Origin: Mycolicibacterium lutetiense
GTDB lineage: Bacteria > Actinomycetota > Actinomycetes > Mycobacteriales > Mycobacteriaceae
Direction of reading: 5' to 3'
NCBI RefSeq assembly: GCF_017876775.1
Contig: NZ_JAGIOP010000002.1
Location: forward strand, 3,658,001-3,722,000
Length of the DNA stretch: 64,000 bases
Every line of letters starts with the position of its first letter. Position 1 is the first letter of the stretch. Below, piece after piece: positions 28,808 through 37,212 of the stretch. The notes beneath the pieces are model-generated. The model was not told the DNA's origin. It saw only the letters and a list, made by a program, of their open reading frames with translations, and did no database searches. The position numbers and the translations under genes were made by a program.

Positions 28808-28897
28808 GGTGGCGTGGCAGAGCGGCCTAATGCACTCGCCTTGAAAGCGAGAGTGGGTTAATCCCCACCGGGGGTTCAAATCCCTCCGCCACCGCCA
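28808..28897 (+). tRNA. tRNA-Ser (anticodon TGA)
   Basis: Complete 90-nt class II tRNA with encoded CCA. Acceptor GGTGGCG pairs with CGCCACC, anticodon TGA in CTTGAAA, a long variable arm (GTGGGTTAATCCCCAC) and the T-loop GGTTCAAATCC. Its last 15 bases are part of the 16-bp sequence duplicated around the adjacent IS481-family element; the tRNA itself is intact. Confidence 0.97.
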
Positions 28898-28898
28898 T
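28883..28898. repeat. IS target-site duplication, left copy
   Basis: CCTCCGCCACCGCCAT, the 3' end of tRNA-Ser plus one base, repeated exactly at 30218-30233 on the other side of the IS element. Confidence 0.8.
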
Positions 28899-30217
28899 TG
28901 TGGTGAGTCGGGTCATGGGTTACACATGAGTCGAGTCATCGGTTACAGAATTCCCCGGTCTTTTGGCCGGGGTTTTTTGTTGGTTGGGCCAGTAGTTGCG
29001 GTCGGGGTTGATCCGGTGGCCAGCGATGAGGTGGTATCCGGTTTTGCTGATGATGGTGACGTTGGTGGTGGTGACCACAATGAGTACCGGGGTATGGGCA
29101 TGGCGGCGTCCGATGCCCAGGTGGTGTAGTCGGCTGCCGTGGCGCAGAGTGAGTTTGCCGAATTGATCGACGGTGTCGTGGCGGATGCGGAAGTGTTCGA
29201 TCATTGCGTCCGGGGTGGCTTTGGGTCGGCCGGTGTAGGCCTGCGCCGGTGTGGTGGCGGCTGGCAGGGCTCGGTGGGTGCGTTCGGTGTTGTAGATGAT
29301 GCGGAATTCGTCGAGCAGGTGTTGCAGGTCGGCCAGGGTCGATGGTCGGGGGCGGGCGGCCAGCCAGCGTTTGAGGGTTTGGTGGAAGCGTTCGATTTTG
29401 CCTTGTGTTTGTGGGTGGCCGGGGCGTCCGTTCTTTTGCGTGATGCCCAGGCTGGCGATAAGTCGTTCGAAATCGTTGTGGCCGTGGGTGAATCGTGAGG
29501 TGTAGACCGATCCGTTGTCGGTCAGGGTGGATGCCGGCGGGCCGTAGATGTCGATGAGGGTGGTGAAACTGGCCACGATGTCGGGTCCGCTGACGCGGGT
29601 AAATGCGGTGCAGTACAGCAGGTATCGGGAGTGGTCATCGAGCCAGTTGAGGATCTCGATGTCGGTGCCGTCTGCCAGGGTCCAGTGGGTGAAGTCGGAC
29701 TGCCAGCATTCGTTGGGTTGTTCGGCGGCGAAGCGGTGATAGGAGCTGCGGGGCCGTTTGTGGGGTTGCGGGGCGATCAGTCCGTGATGGTGCAGGATGC
29801 GTCGGATGGTGGAGGTCGAGGGCACCGGTAGCTGTTGTTGGGCCAGGTGTTCTTGCAGGGTGATCGGGCCGGCGTCGAGGCCTTGTGCGGTGAGTTTTTC
29901 GCGCAGCAGCACGATCGCGGTGATGACCTCATCGCTGACTGCACGGGGGTTGCTGGCGGGGCGCCGAGAGCGGGGATCGACGGCTTCCAGACCGCCTTCC
30001 CGGAAACGTTTGAGCAGTCGGTGGATGTGTTGACGGGACATCCCGTAGGTACGGGCCGCGGCGCTGACCGACAGATGACCGGAGACGATTTCCAACACCA
30101 CCACGCGGGCTTTCGACATGAATCATGACTGTCACCTATGACGCGACTCATCGAGGTGCCATCGCAGGTGTCACCCATGTCCCGACTCAGGTGTCACCTA
30201 TGTCGTGAACTCACACA
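28899..30217 (-). mobile_element. IS481-family insertion sequence
   Basis: 1319-bp element bounded by TGTG...CACA ends and the exact 16-bp duplication. Left end: TGTGGTGAGTC, containing repeated 21-bp motifs at 28904-28924 and 28927-28947. Right end: three related motifs at 30130-30150, 30169-30189 and 30192-30213, each of the form TGTnACC-nATGnC-nnGACTCA (the last slightly altered). These multiple subterminal repeats probably are transposase-binding sites. The single gene inside is an intact transposase. The insertion lies directly after the CCA of tRNA-Ser(UGA). Confidence 0.85.
28920..30119 (-). CDS. IS481-family transposase
   Basis: 399-residue DDE transposase. N-terminal helix-turn-helix (LSVSAAARTYGMSRQHIHRLLKRF) and a second HTH-like segment are followed by an rve integrase core: first Asp in CWQSDFTHW, second in LTDNGS, and Glu in GKIERFHQTLKRW, all present, with the ITQKNGRPGHPQTQG segment. 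ATG at 30119. The frame is open, so the element may still be active. Confidence 0.95.
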   Translation of the reverse strand: MSKARVVVLEIVSGHLSVSAAARTYGMSRQHIHRLLKRFREGGLEAVDPRSRRPASNPRAVSDEVITAIVLLREKLTAQGLDAGPITLQEHLAQQQLPVPSTSTIRRILHHHGLIAPQPHKRPRSSYHRFAAEQPNECWQSDFTHWTLADGTDIEILNWLDDHSRYLLYCTAFTRVSGPDIVASFTTLIDIYGPPASTLTDNGSVYTSRFTHGHNDFERLIASLGITQKNGRPGHPQTQGKIERFHQTLKRWLAARPRPSTLADLQHLLDEFRIIYNTERTHRALPAATTPAQAYTGRPKATPDAMIEHFRIRHDTVDQFGKLTLRHGSRLHHLGIGRRHAHTPVLIVVTTTNVTIISKTGYHLIAGHRINPDRNYWPNQQKTPAKRPGNSVTDDSTHV

Positions 30218-30233
30218 CCTCCGCCACCGCCAT
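30218..30233. repeat. IS target-site duplication, right copy
   Basis: Second exact copy of CCTCCGCCACCGCCAT, just outside the CACA terminus of the IS481-family element. Confidence 0.8.
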
Positions 30234-30238
30234 CAGGC

Positions 30239-31258
30239 TCAGTGCTTAGCGGCCGCTTCCAGCGTTTCCATGATCTTCGCGGACAGGAACGTCATCGGAC
30301 CCTTGTCCGCGAACTTATCGGCCACGTTGCCGGCGATGCCGCCCTGTACCGCGAGCTCGCCGATCAGGTCCAGTTTGAGCTGCGGGCTGCCCTCGGAGAA
30401 GTCGAGGTCGGCGAGGTCGACCCACACGATGTTGGGCCGGGTGGTGGACTCGTAGACGTACCGCTTGTTGGTGAGGTCGAGCACCACCTGCCAGATGGTC
30501 TGTGAGGCATCGGGTTTGCCCGGATCGGGGATGCGGAAGGGCTGCGCGGCGTTGCGGATCACCGAGAACATGCTCGCGATGGCCTCGACCTGGCTGGACG
30601 GCTTGGGCAGCCGGCCGGCGTAGTAGCTGGCCCGGGCGAAGCGGTCGCTGGCCAGGGTGGAGCCTGGGATCGGCTGGTCGCCGCCGAGGCCGGTGAACGA
30701 CTTCACCAGCTCCAGCTGCTGATCGAAGGTCGGTGAATTGGTCATCACCGTGTAGTCCCTCGAGTGATACACCCGGGCCTTGCCGTCGACGTACTCGATG
30801 ATCGCCGAGTCCCCGGTCGCATCGTCGAGCGCCAGGTGCAGGCCGGGTCGGACGCCGCCGGTGGGATCGTCCATCTGGACCACCTGAACGTCGGTCTCGG
30901 CGATCCACGCGGTCGCCTCGGCGACGGTGGAGAAGTTGTCCAGGAAGTACTGCATCCAGATGGCCTGGCCGAGTTGGGTGCGCGTGTCGTCCGGCTCGCC
31001 GTAGGTGGATTCGGCCAGCCACAGGATGTGCCCCGCCAAGCCGGCCTCGTTGATTCCGTCCACTGAGGTGAGATCGAAGGCGGAGGCAATCACGCTGCCG
31101 TACTTCGAGGTCCAGGTGAGCTTGCCCGACACCGCGTCGTCACGCTCGACACCGCGGGGCTGCTTCCACAGGTTCGTCATCAGGTCCTTGTGGAAGTCCA
31201 TGTTCCTGCCGACCAGAACCGCATCGCCCGCTTCGGGCCAGATGACTCGCGTGCACAT
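30239..31258 (-). CDS. Linear amide C-N hydrolase (choloylglycine hydrolase family)
   Basis: 339-residue Ntn-hydrolase of the penicillin V acylase/bile salt hydrolase family. Starting at ATG 31258 gives Met-Cys2-Thr-Arg, so Cys2 becomes the N-terminal nucleophile after Met removal; the alternative start four residues upstream would bury it and is rejected. The family landmarks GRNMDFH (about residue 18), DGINEAGLAGHILWL and YTVMTNSPTFDQQL are present. No signal peptide, so cytoplasmic unless exported otherwise. It is divergent from a desaturase over a 119-bp operator region. Possible substrates are N-acyl amides or N-acyl homoserine lactones, not determined. Confidence 0.9.
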   Translation of the reverse strand: MCTRVIWPEAGDAVLVGRNMDFHKDLMTNLWKQPRGVERDDAVSGKLTWTSKYGSVIASAFDLTSVDGINEAGLAGHILWLAESTYGEPDDTRTQLGQAIWMQYFLDNFSTVAEATAWIAETDVQVVQMDDPTGGVRPGLHLALDDATGDSAIIEYVDGKARVYHSRDYTVMTNSPTFDQQLELVKSFTGLGGDQPIPGSTLASDRFARASYYAGRLPKPSSQVEAIASMFSVIRNAAQPFRIPDPGKPDASQTIWQVVLDLTNKRYVYESTTRPNIVWVDLADLDFSEGSPQLKLDLIGELAVQGGIAGNVADKFADKGPMTFLSAKIMETLEAAAKH

Positions 31259-31290
31259 GCGAGCGAGCATAGAGGCTTTCGCTCAAAATT

Positions 31291-31327
31291 AACCTACGGT
31301 TACGTAACCTACGCTACCGTAGGTTAC
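31291..31327. promoter_or_regulatory. Strong palindromic operator between the amide hydrolase and desA-like genes
   Basis: A perfect 10-bp inverted repeat GTAACCTACG (31304-31313) and CGTAGGTTAC (31318-31327) with 4-nt spacer, plus a further half-site AACCTACGG (31291-31299) that makes a second overlapping palindrome GTTACGTAAC (31299-31308). Placed 50 bp before the desaturase ATG and 33 bp from the divergent start. The pattern suits a TetR-type fatty-acid regulator such as MadR or a DesT-like protein; the regulator is not encoded next to it. Confidence 0.75.
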
Positions 31328-31377
31328 GGATCGCGCGCTGATGTCGACGCGCTGCCGCACACATTGGGAGGAGTGGA

Positions 31378-32295
31378 ATGGACGCCCAGAGCGGAGTGCT
31401 CCACGAACTGGAGCCGGTTGTCGCGAGCAACCTCGACCGGCATCTTTCGATGGCGCGGGAGTGGTTTCCGCACGACTACGTTCCGTGGAGCCACGGACGC
31501 GACTTCGCCTTCCTAGGTGGAGAGGACTGGCGGCCGGAGGACTCGCCGTTGGACCCCGTCGCCAAGGTGGCCATGACGGTCAACCTGCTCACCGAGGACA
31601 ACCTGCCCTCCTATCACCGTGAGATCGCCACGCGGTTCTCCCGCGACGGCGCGTGGGGCACCTGGGTCGGGCAGTGGACGGCAGAAGAAGGCCGCCACAG
31701 CATCGCCTTACGCGACTACCTCGTCGTCACGCGTGGAGTGGATCCCGTTGAGCTGGAACGTCTTCGGATGAGACATACGGTCGCCGGATACGACTCGGGA
31801 GACAAGACGCCGCTGGCGGCAATGGCGTATGTGTCGTTCCAGGAGCTCGCCACGCGGGTATCGCACCGCAACACCGGGCGGGCATCAGGTTGTCCGATCG
31901 CCGATCAGATGCTCGCGCGGATCGCGGCCGACGAGAACCTGCACATGGTGTTCTACCGCAATCTCATGGCGGCAGCACTGGACATGGCGCCCGACGATTC
32001 GATGAAGGCCATCCGCGACGAGGTGGTGAACTTCGCGATGCCGGGTCTCGGGATGGCCGACTTCGCGCAGAACGCGATCACCATCGCCAAGGCCGGCATC
32101 TACGACCTGCGTGTCCATCACGACGACGTGGTGCAACCGGTGCTCCGCTTCTGGCGGATCTTCGATCGAACCGATTTCGGGCCCGAGGGGGAGAAGGCTC
32201 GCGAGGAGCTCGCCCAGTTCCTTGAGGCGGTCGATGAGCGGGCCCGGTTCTATGAGGAAAAGCGCGAGCGGCAGCGCGTCGGGGCCGCCTCGTAG
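31378..32295 (+). CDS. Acyl-ACP desaturase, DesA1-like
   Basis: 305-residue soluble diiron desaturase that introduces a double bond into acyl-ACP. Iron ligands are in place: Glu73 (TEDN), Glu104 and His107 (AEEGRH), Glu156 (FQELATR), Glu186 and His189 (DENLH). The sequence is closest to mycobacterial DesA1 (LSMAREWFPHDYVPWSHGRDFAFLGG, SYHREIA, SHRNTGRA) but is about 30 residues shorter at the C-terminus, so it is probably a paralogue. ATG at 31378 after GGGAGGAG. The upstream palindromes suggest repression by a lipid-responsive regulator. Confidence 0.93.
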   Translation: MDAQSGVLHELEPVVASNLDRHLSMAREWFPHDYVPWSHGRDFAFLGGEDWRPEDSPLDPVAKVAMTVNLLTEDNLPSYHREIATRFSRDGAWGTWVGQWTAEEGRHSIALRDYLVVTRGVDPVELERLRMRHTVAGYDSGDKTPLAAMAYVSFQELATRVSHRNTGRASGCPIADQMLARIAADENLHMVFYRNLMAAALDMAPDDSMKAIRDEVVNFAMPGLGMADFAQNAITIAKAGIYDLRVHHDDVVQPVLRFWRIFDRTDFGPEGEKAREELAQFLEAVDERARFYEEKRERQRVGAAS

Positions 32296-32435
32296 CAAAT
32301 CGCAGACCCCCACTGCACCCGCTAAACGTGTCGTACATCACACCCCCGGGGAGATTCGCCCGGCCTTGATCTTGGGTATCGAGGAGTAGTTGGTACGAAA
32401 CGTTGGTGTGGGTCGGAACGAGTGTGGGGTCGAAA

Positions 32436-33164
32436 ATGAACCGGATTGGTCGTTGGTTGGCGGCGGTGGCATCGTCGGTGTTCGTGGCAGGTGGATGCAT
32501 CGCCGCTGCCGGTCAGGCTTCCGCGGAATCGTGTGCCGATGTGCAGGTTGTCTTCGCGCGGGGCACGTTCGAGCCACCGGGAGCCGGTGGCGTCGGGGAT
32601 GCGTTCGTGAATGCGCTGCAGGCCAGGACCGGCGGTAAGTCCGTCGATGTCTACCCGGTGAATTACCCGGCGTCACTTGACTTTGCGACTGCGGCAGACG
32701 GCGTCGCCGACGCGAGCAACAAGGTCACGGCCACGGTGGCTGCGTGCCCCGACACCAAGATCGTGCTGGGCGGTTTCTCGCAGGGCGCTGCGGTGGCCGC
32801 CTACCTCACCGAGGATGCGGTGCCGCAGGGGTTCGCCTTGCCGCCGAGCATCAGCGGCCCGCTGCCTGCGGAGGTGGCCGACCATGTCGCCGCAGTGGCC
32901 CTGTTCGGCAAACCGTCGAGTGGCTTCCTGCAGATGATCTACACCGGTGCGCCGCCGATCACGGTCGGTTCCCGGTACGCCGGTAAGACCGATGACCTGT
33001 GCATCCCGGAGGACCCGGTGTGCTCGCCCACTGGCAGTGACAACAATGCGCACAACTTGTACGCAGCCAACGGGCTGACGGATCAGGCGGCCGATTACGT
33101 GGTCGGCAAACTGGGCATCAAGCAGTCGGACCAGAACGTGGATCAGTCGTCCGCACACCGGTGA
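32436..33164 (+). CDS. Secreted cutinase-like esterase
   Basis: 242-residue cutinase-like protein (Culp family). Signal peptide of about 30 residues ending ASA, then the Cys-containing start CADVQVVFARGTFEPPG. Catalytic triad: Ser115 in GGFSQG, Asp193 in the disulfide loop CIPEDPVC, and His206 in NNAHNLY. Likely an extracellular or wall-associated lipase/esterase. ATG at 32436 is chosen because the signal peptide begins there (MNRIGRW); the reading frame continues upstream without useful sequence. Confidence 0.93.
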   Translation: MNRIGRWLAAVASSVFVAGGCIAAAGQASAESCADVQVVFARGTFEPPGAGGVGDAFVNALQARTGGKSVDVYPVNYPASLDFATAADGVADASNKVTATVAACPDTKIVLGGFSQGAAVAAYLTEDAVPQGFALPPSISGPLPAEVADHVAAVALFGKPSSGFLQMIYTGAPPITVGSRYAGKTDDLCIPEDPVCSPTGSDNNAHNLYAANGLTDQAADYVVGKLGIKQSDQNVDQSSAHR

Positions 33165-33165
33165 C

Positions 33166-34548
33166 TCAGCGCGCAACCTCGCCGAGTATCTGCACGCCCG
33201 TGGCGATCTGGGACTCGGTGAGGTTGGCATAACCCAGGATCAGCCCGGGTGGCGCGGTTGCGGGGTCGGAGTAGCACGGGGCCAGTGGCTCCAGTCGGAT
33301 GCGTAACTCGCCGGCGCGACTGGTCAGGTCGTCGATGGGGAAGCCGGCCGGGAACCGCACGGTCAGGTGTACGCCTGCGGCCGCACCGAGAACCTCCGCC
33401 TGGGGCAGGTGCCGCGACAACGCTGCCAGCAGTGCATTGCGTCGGGCCGGATAGCGTCGGCGCATCTGACGCAGGTGACGGTCGTAGCCGCCGGAGCTCA
33501 CGAATTGGGCGAACGCGATCTGATCCATCACCGAACTACCGGTGTCGGCAAGGCTTTTCGCGGTCCGGAGGCGATCGATCAGGTGGGCGGGCACCACCAT
33601 CCAGCCGATCCGCAGTCCGGGTGCCAGCGTCTTGCTGGTCGAGCCGAGGTACACCACCCGGTCGGGCGCGACCCCTTGCAGTGCGCCCACCGGTGCCCGG
33701 TCGTAGCGGTACTCGGCGTCGTAGTCGTCCTCGATGATCAACCGTCCGGGCTGGGCCCATTCGAGTAGTTCGGTGCGCCGGGTAGCCGAGAGCACCACCC
33801 CGGTCGGTGACTGGTGGGCGGGCGTGGTCAGCACAGTGGTCGCGGCACTGGCTGCCAGTGCCGCAACGTCGATGCCGTTGTCATCCACCGGGATGGGCAT
33901 CGGATCGATACCGTGGTGCCGCAACACCATTCGATGCAGCCAGAATCCCGGATCCTCCACCGCGATCGGTCCGTCCAGGCATCGAGCGAGCAGCGCTATG
34001 GCTTGCGTTGCGCCCGAACACAACACGATGAGGCGTGGGTCGGCGACGACGCCGCGGGTACGTCGCAGGTAGTCGGCCACCGCGGTCCGGGCGGCCGGTA
34101 ACCCGTGCGGTGCGACATAGCCGAATGCGCTGGATTCGATCTCGGCCAGGCCCTGACGCATGGCCCGAAGCCAGGCTTGACGCGGGAAGCTGGCGAGATC
34201 CGGTGAACCCGGGGCGAAGTCGATGTCGAAGCGGGGGCGGGTGCGATCGGGATCGGAGCGGCCTGCGGGGACGGGATCGACGGCTGCGACGCGGGTGCAG
34301 CCGCCCTGGCTGCTGTGCAGGAATCCCTCGGCGGTCAGTTGCCCGTAGGCCTCGACCACGAGCCGGCGAGACACCCCGAGGTCGGCGGACAACACGCGGG
34401 TGGAGGGCAGGCGCGAGGCCGGCGCCAACCGGCCGGACCGGATGGCGTCGCGCAGCCCGTCGGCGAGTTGACGGTGCAATGGCTGCTTACTGTCCCGGTC
34501 CAGTTCGACCAGCAGCTCCGGACCGGAACTGGTACCCGAATCTGCCAT
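33166..34548 (-). CDS. MocR-family regulator (second copy)
   Basis: 460-residue fusion of a GntR winged helix (PLHRQLADGLRDAIRSGRL, LSADLGVSRRLVVEAYGQLTAEGF) with an aminotransferase-like domain, PLP lysine in GSTSKTLAPGLRIGW and EDDYDAEYRYD present. It shares architecture with the regulator at 17152-18561 but differs widely in sequence. It is divergent from a DoxX-like membrane protein/epimerase pair across 46 bp, which it may regulate. Its stop is one base from the convergent cutinase gene's end. Confidence 0.9.
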   Translation of the reverse strand: MADSGTSSGPELLVELDRDSKQPLHRQLADGLRDAIRSGRLAPASRLPSTRVLSADLGVSRRLVVEAYGQLTAEGFLHSSQGGCTRVAAVDPVPAGRSDPDRTRPRFDIDFAPGSPDLASFPRQAWLRAMRQGLAEIESSAFGYVAPHGLPAARTAVADYLRRTRGVVADPRLIVLCSGATQAIALLARCLDGPIAVEDPGFWLHRMVLRHHGIDPMPIPVDDNGIDVAALAASAATTVLTTPAHQSPTGVVLSATRRTELLEWAQPGRLIIEDDYDAEYRYDRAPVGALQGVAPDRVVYLGSTSKTLAPGLRIGWMVVPAHLIDRLRTAKSLADTGSSVMDQIAFAQFVSSGGYDRHLRQMRRRYPARRNALLAALSRHLPQAEVLGAAAGVHLTVRFPAGFPIDDLTSRAGELRIRLEPLAPCYSDPATAPPGLILGYANLTESQIATGVQILGEVAR

Positions 34549-34594
34549 GGAATTGGAGCCTACTCGGAGACCACCTCGGCGTTAGCGTGATGAC

Positions 34595-35017
34595 ATGGCC
34601 AACGCCGTGCCGCCGGTGACACGCACCCGGCGCTACCCCGAAGTGGTCCTCGCCGTGTTCGGCATCTACTCGGTGACGCTCGGTCTGTTCATGCTGTTCG
34701 CGCCGGGGGCGTTCTTCGACACGATCGGTGCATTCGGCGTGCGTAACGATCACTTCATCCTCGACAACGCGTCATTCGAACTGCCGCTCGGGTTGATGAT
34801 GCTCGCGGCACTCAAGTGGCCGCGCTGGCGTGTTCCCACGCTGGCCTTCGCCACCGCGCACTGGGCCCTGCATTCGTTGAGTCACCTGATCGACACCAAT
34901 CATGCCGCCGGCAGCTGGGTCGGCTGGCTGGAAGCCGCGGGCCTGGTGGTGACCACGGTCCTGTTGGCAATTGCATTACGTATCAGCATGTCCGACAACA
35001 AGGTAGGAGAACCATAG
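34595..35017 (+). CDS. Four-helix membrane protein
   Basis: 140-residue protein with four hydrophobic segments (VVLAVFGIYSVTLGLFMLF, FELPLGLMMLAALKW, TLAFATAHWALHSLSHLI, GWLEAAGLVVTTVLLAIAL). DoxX/DUF4345-like in layout, but I do not recognise a precise family. Its TAG stop directly abuts the ATG of the epimerase (35018), so they are co-translated. Divergent from a MocR regulator. Confidence 0.8.
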   Translation: MANAVPPVTRTRRYPEVVLAVFGIYSVTLGLFMLFAPGAFFDTIGAFGVRNDHFILDNASFELPLGLMMLAALKWPRWRVPTLAFATAHWALHSLSHLIDTNHAAGSWVGWLEAAGLVVTTVLLAIALRISMSDNKVGEP

Positions 35018-35926
35018 ATGCGCGTTCTGGTGGCCGGAGCAACCAGTGTCCCCGGGATTCCGCTGCTGCGTGAGCTCAACAGGCGTGGCCATGAGGTGAT
35101 CGGGGTGACGCGTTCGTCGGGCAAGACCGCCCAGATCTCCGCCGAGGGCGCCAAGGCTGTGGTGGCCGACGTCCTCGACGCCGGCCAGATCGACTCCGTG
35201 CTGGACGAATTCGCGCCCGAGGCGGTGGTGAGCCTACTGACGACGCTGCCCAAATGGGGGCCGAAGCGGCCCAAGGACTTTGGCCCCGCGACGCAACTGT
35301 GGAGTCGCGGAGCCTCGAACCTGGTGGCAGCGGCCCAACGAGCGTGCGTGCGCCGCGTCGTCGCGGAATCCGTCGTCTTCGCCTACGGCTACGGCTCAGG
35401 CGGACCGGCGTTGATCGACGAGACCGATCCCTATCCCGGGCCGCCACCGCCGCACGGGGCCGAGTTCCTGGAGGCGCTGCGGGGGATGGAACGCACCGTG
35501 CTGAGCTCGGGTGAACACAGCGATACCGAGGGAATCGTGTTGCGCTACGGCGTTTTCTACGGGCCCGGTGTGATCCATGACGAACTGTTCACCCGGCTCG
35601 CGAAGTGGTGGGCCCTGCCCGCCCTGACCGGCCCCGGAATCCTGTCCTGGGTACACATCGACGACGTCGCCCGGGCCACGGCCGACGCACTCGACAAGGG
35701 ACGGGGCGGGCAGATCTACAACATCGTCGACGACCGTCCGCAGTCGTTCGGCGACTACGTCAGGGAACTGAACCGAAAGCTGCACCGGCCGCCGCCGGTG
35801 CCGATCTCGCATCGGCTGGTCAGGCTGGTGGCCTCGTACCCGGCCACCGCATTCGGGCAAGCCTGGCTTCCACTGTCGAACGCGAAGGCCAAAGCGGAGC
35901 TCGGCTGGACGCCTATTCCCCGGTGA
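35018..35926 (+). CDS. NAD-dependent epimerase/dehydratase family protein
   Basis: 302-residue extended SDR. The Rossmann motif is VLVAGATSVPGIPLL near residue 3; the atypical active-site region contains FAYGYGS rather than the usual YxxxK. The C-terminal half has the family phrases VLRYGVFYGPG, WVHIDDVARATADAL and YNIVDD. Substrate unknown. It is directly coupled to the upstream membrane gene and runs towards the convergent echA21, overlapping it by 14 bp. Confidence 0.87.
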   Translation: MRVLVAGATSVPGIPLLRELNRRGHEVIGVTRSSGKTAQISAEGAKAVVADVLDAGQIDSVLDEFAPEAVVSLLTTLPKWGPKRPKDFGPATQLWSRGASNLVAAAQRACVRRVVAESVVFAYGYGSGGPALIDETDPYPGPPPPHGAEFLEALRGMERTVLSSGEHSDTEGIVLRYGVFYGPGVIHDELFTRLAKWWALPALTGPGILSWVHIDDVARATADALDKGRGGQIYNIVDDRPQSFGDYVRELNRKLHRPPPVPISHRLVRLVASYPATAFGQAWLPLSNAKAKAELGWTPIPR

Positions 35927-36728
35927 ACTGGGGCGGGCGCTTCTGGAACATCGCGGTGACCGCCTCGGCCAGGTCCTTCGACGGCAGGAAGGCTGAATTC
36001 CACGCGGCCACGTAGCGCAGGCTCTCGGCGACCCTGGCGGTGCGCTGCTGGTCGAGCACGTCCTTCACGCCGGCGACGGTCAGCGGCGGGTTGGCGGCGA
36101 TCTCAGCTGCCGTGGCATGCGCGGCTGCCAGCGAGGCATCGGCGTCGGCGTACACGTCATTGACCAGACCGATCTTCTCGGCGCGCGATGCGTCGATGTC
36201 CTTGCCGGTCAGGACCAGCTCCCGCAGATGTCCGTCGGACAGGATCAGCGGCAGCCGGGCCAGGCTGCCCACGTCGGCGACGATGGCCAGCTTGGTCTCA
36301 CGCACCGAGAACTTGGCGTCGGCGCTGGCGTAGCGGATGTCCACCGCACTGGCCAGGTCGACGCCGCCGCCGATGCACCAGCCGTGGATCGAGGCGATGG
36401 TCGGTGTGCGGCAGTCGGCGACCGCGGTGATGGCGCCCTGCATGCCCCGCAGCGTGGTGTGGAAGTCGGCTCTGGCCTTCGCGCCGGCATCGAGGCCGGG
36501 CATCGTGGCACCCATGGCCGGCAGGTCGAGGCCGTAGCTGAAGTTCTTACCGGAGCCGGTCAGCACGATCGCGCGAACCTCGGGGTCGGCGTCGAGGGTG
36601 CCGAATACGTCGGGCAGCTCGGCCCAGAACGCCGGGCCCATGGCGTTGCCCTTGCCGGGACCCAGCAGCGTCACCTGGGCGACGTGGTCCTTGATCTCGA
36701 CGGAAACGGATTCGTAAGTGTCAGCCAT
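35913..36728 (-). CDS. echA21: Enoyl-CoA hydratase EchA21
   Basis: 271-residue crotonase-family protein, orthologue of Rv3774. Oxyanion-hole segments GKNFSYGLDLPAM (about residue 60) and IHGWCIGGGVDLASAVDIRYAS are present, with a Asp-Val-Gly-Ser-Leu-Ala-Arg segment at the position of the second acidic residue. The ATG at 36728 follows AGGGAGA; the longer reading to 36800 is rejected as it overlaps the DUF4334 gene. It overlaps the upstream gene by 8 bp, forming a hisC2-DUF4334-echA21 operon. Hydratase or isomerase on 2-enoyl-CoA; exact substrate unknown. Confidence 0.92.
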   Translation of the reverse strand: MADTYESVSVEIKDHVAQVTLLGPGKGNAMGPAFWAELPDVFGTLDADPEVRAIVLTGSGKNFSYGLDLPAMGATMPGLDAGAKARADFHTTLRGMQGAITAVADCRTPTIASIHGWCIGGGVDLASAVDIRYASADAKFSVRETKLAIVADVGSLARLPLILSDGHLRELVLTGKDIDASRAEKIGLVNDVYADADASLAAAHATAAEIAANPPLTVAGVKDVLDQQRTARVAESLRYVAAWNSAFLPSKDLAEAVTAMFQKRPPQFTGE

Positions 36729-37212
36729 TGGATTCTCCCTCGACGCGCTGCAGGTAGAAGTACAGGTAACGCGCCGCCCCTGAGCCGAGGTCGACGGCAC
36801 CCTTGCCGTTCATGATCCCCACCACGGTGTTGTCGTCGACCACCTTGAAGTGGTCATGCACGGGCCGGCCGTCGTAGACCATGGTCGCGGTCACCTCGCC
36901 GCGGAACTCCTCCAGCCACAGGCTGGCCTCGCCGTTCATGGCCTCGGTGTTGGAGAACTTGTTGCCGTCGGCGTCCAGGCACACGAGCGGCTGGGCCTCG
37001 GCGGCCGAGCGGAACGTCTTGCCGAACCAGTTGAGCCGGTTCATGAACCCGTTGGCCTTGTGCCCGGTCTGGAATTCGCCGCCCTTCCACTCGCCGAGCA
37101 TGAAGTCGATGCCGGCGGGCCGCAGCAGCGCCCAGAACGCGTCGAGTTCGGCGTCGGGGATCTGCCCCTCGCGGCTGACGAATCCGTCGAACGTGCCGCG
37201 TGCACCGTTCAC
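36721..37212 (-). CDS. DUF4334/GXWXG protein (Rv3773c-like)
   Basis: 163-residue protein with an N-terminal GxWxG-like domain (MLGEWKGGEFQTGH) and a C-terminal DUF4334 domain (MVYDGRPVHDHFKVVDDNTVVGIMNGKG). Function unknown; the lipocalin-like fold would suit binding of a small hydrophobic molecule. Orthologue of Rv3773c. The stop codon overlaps echA21, and its start overlaps the end of hisC2 by 4 bp, so all three are co-translated. Confidence 0.87.
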   Translation of the reverse strand: MNGARGTFDGFVSREGQIPDAELDAFWALLRPAGIDFMLGEWKGGEFQTGHKANGFMNRLNWFGKTFRSAAEAQPLVCLDADGNKFSNTEAMNGEASLWLEEFRGEVTATMVYDGRPVHDHFKVVDDNTVVGIMNGKGAVDLGSGAARYLYFYLQRVEGESNG

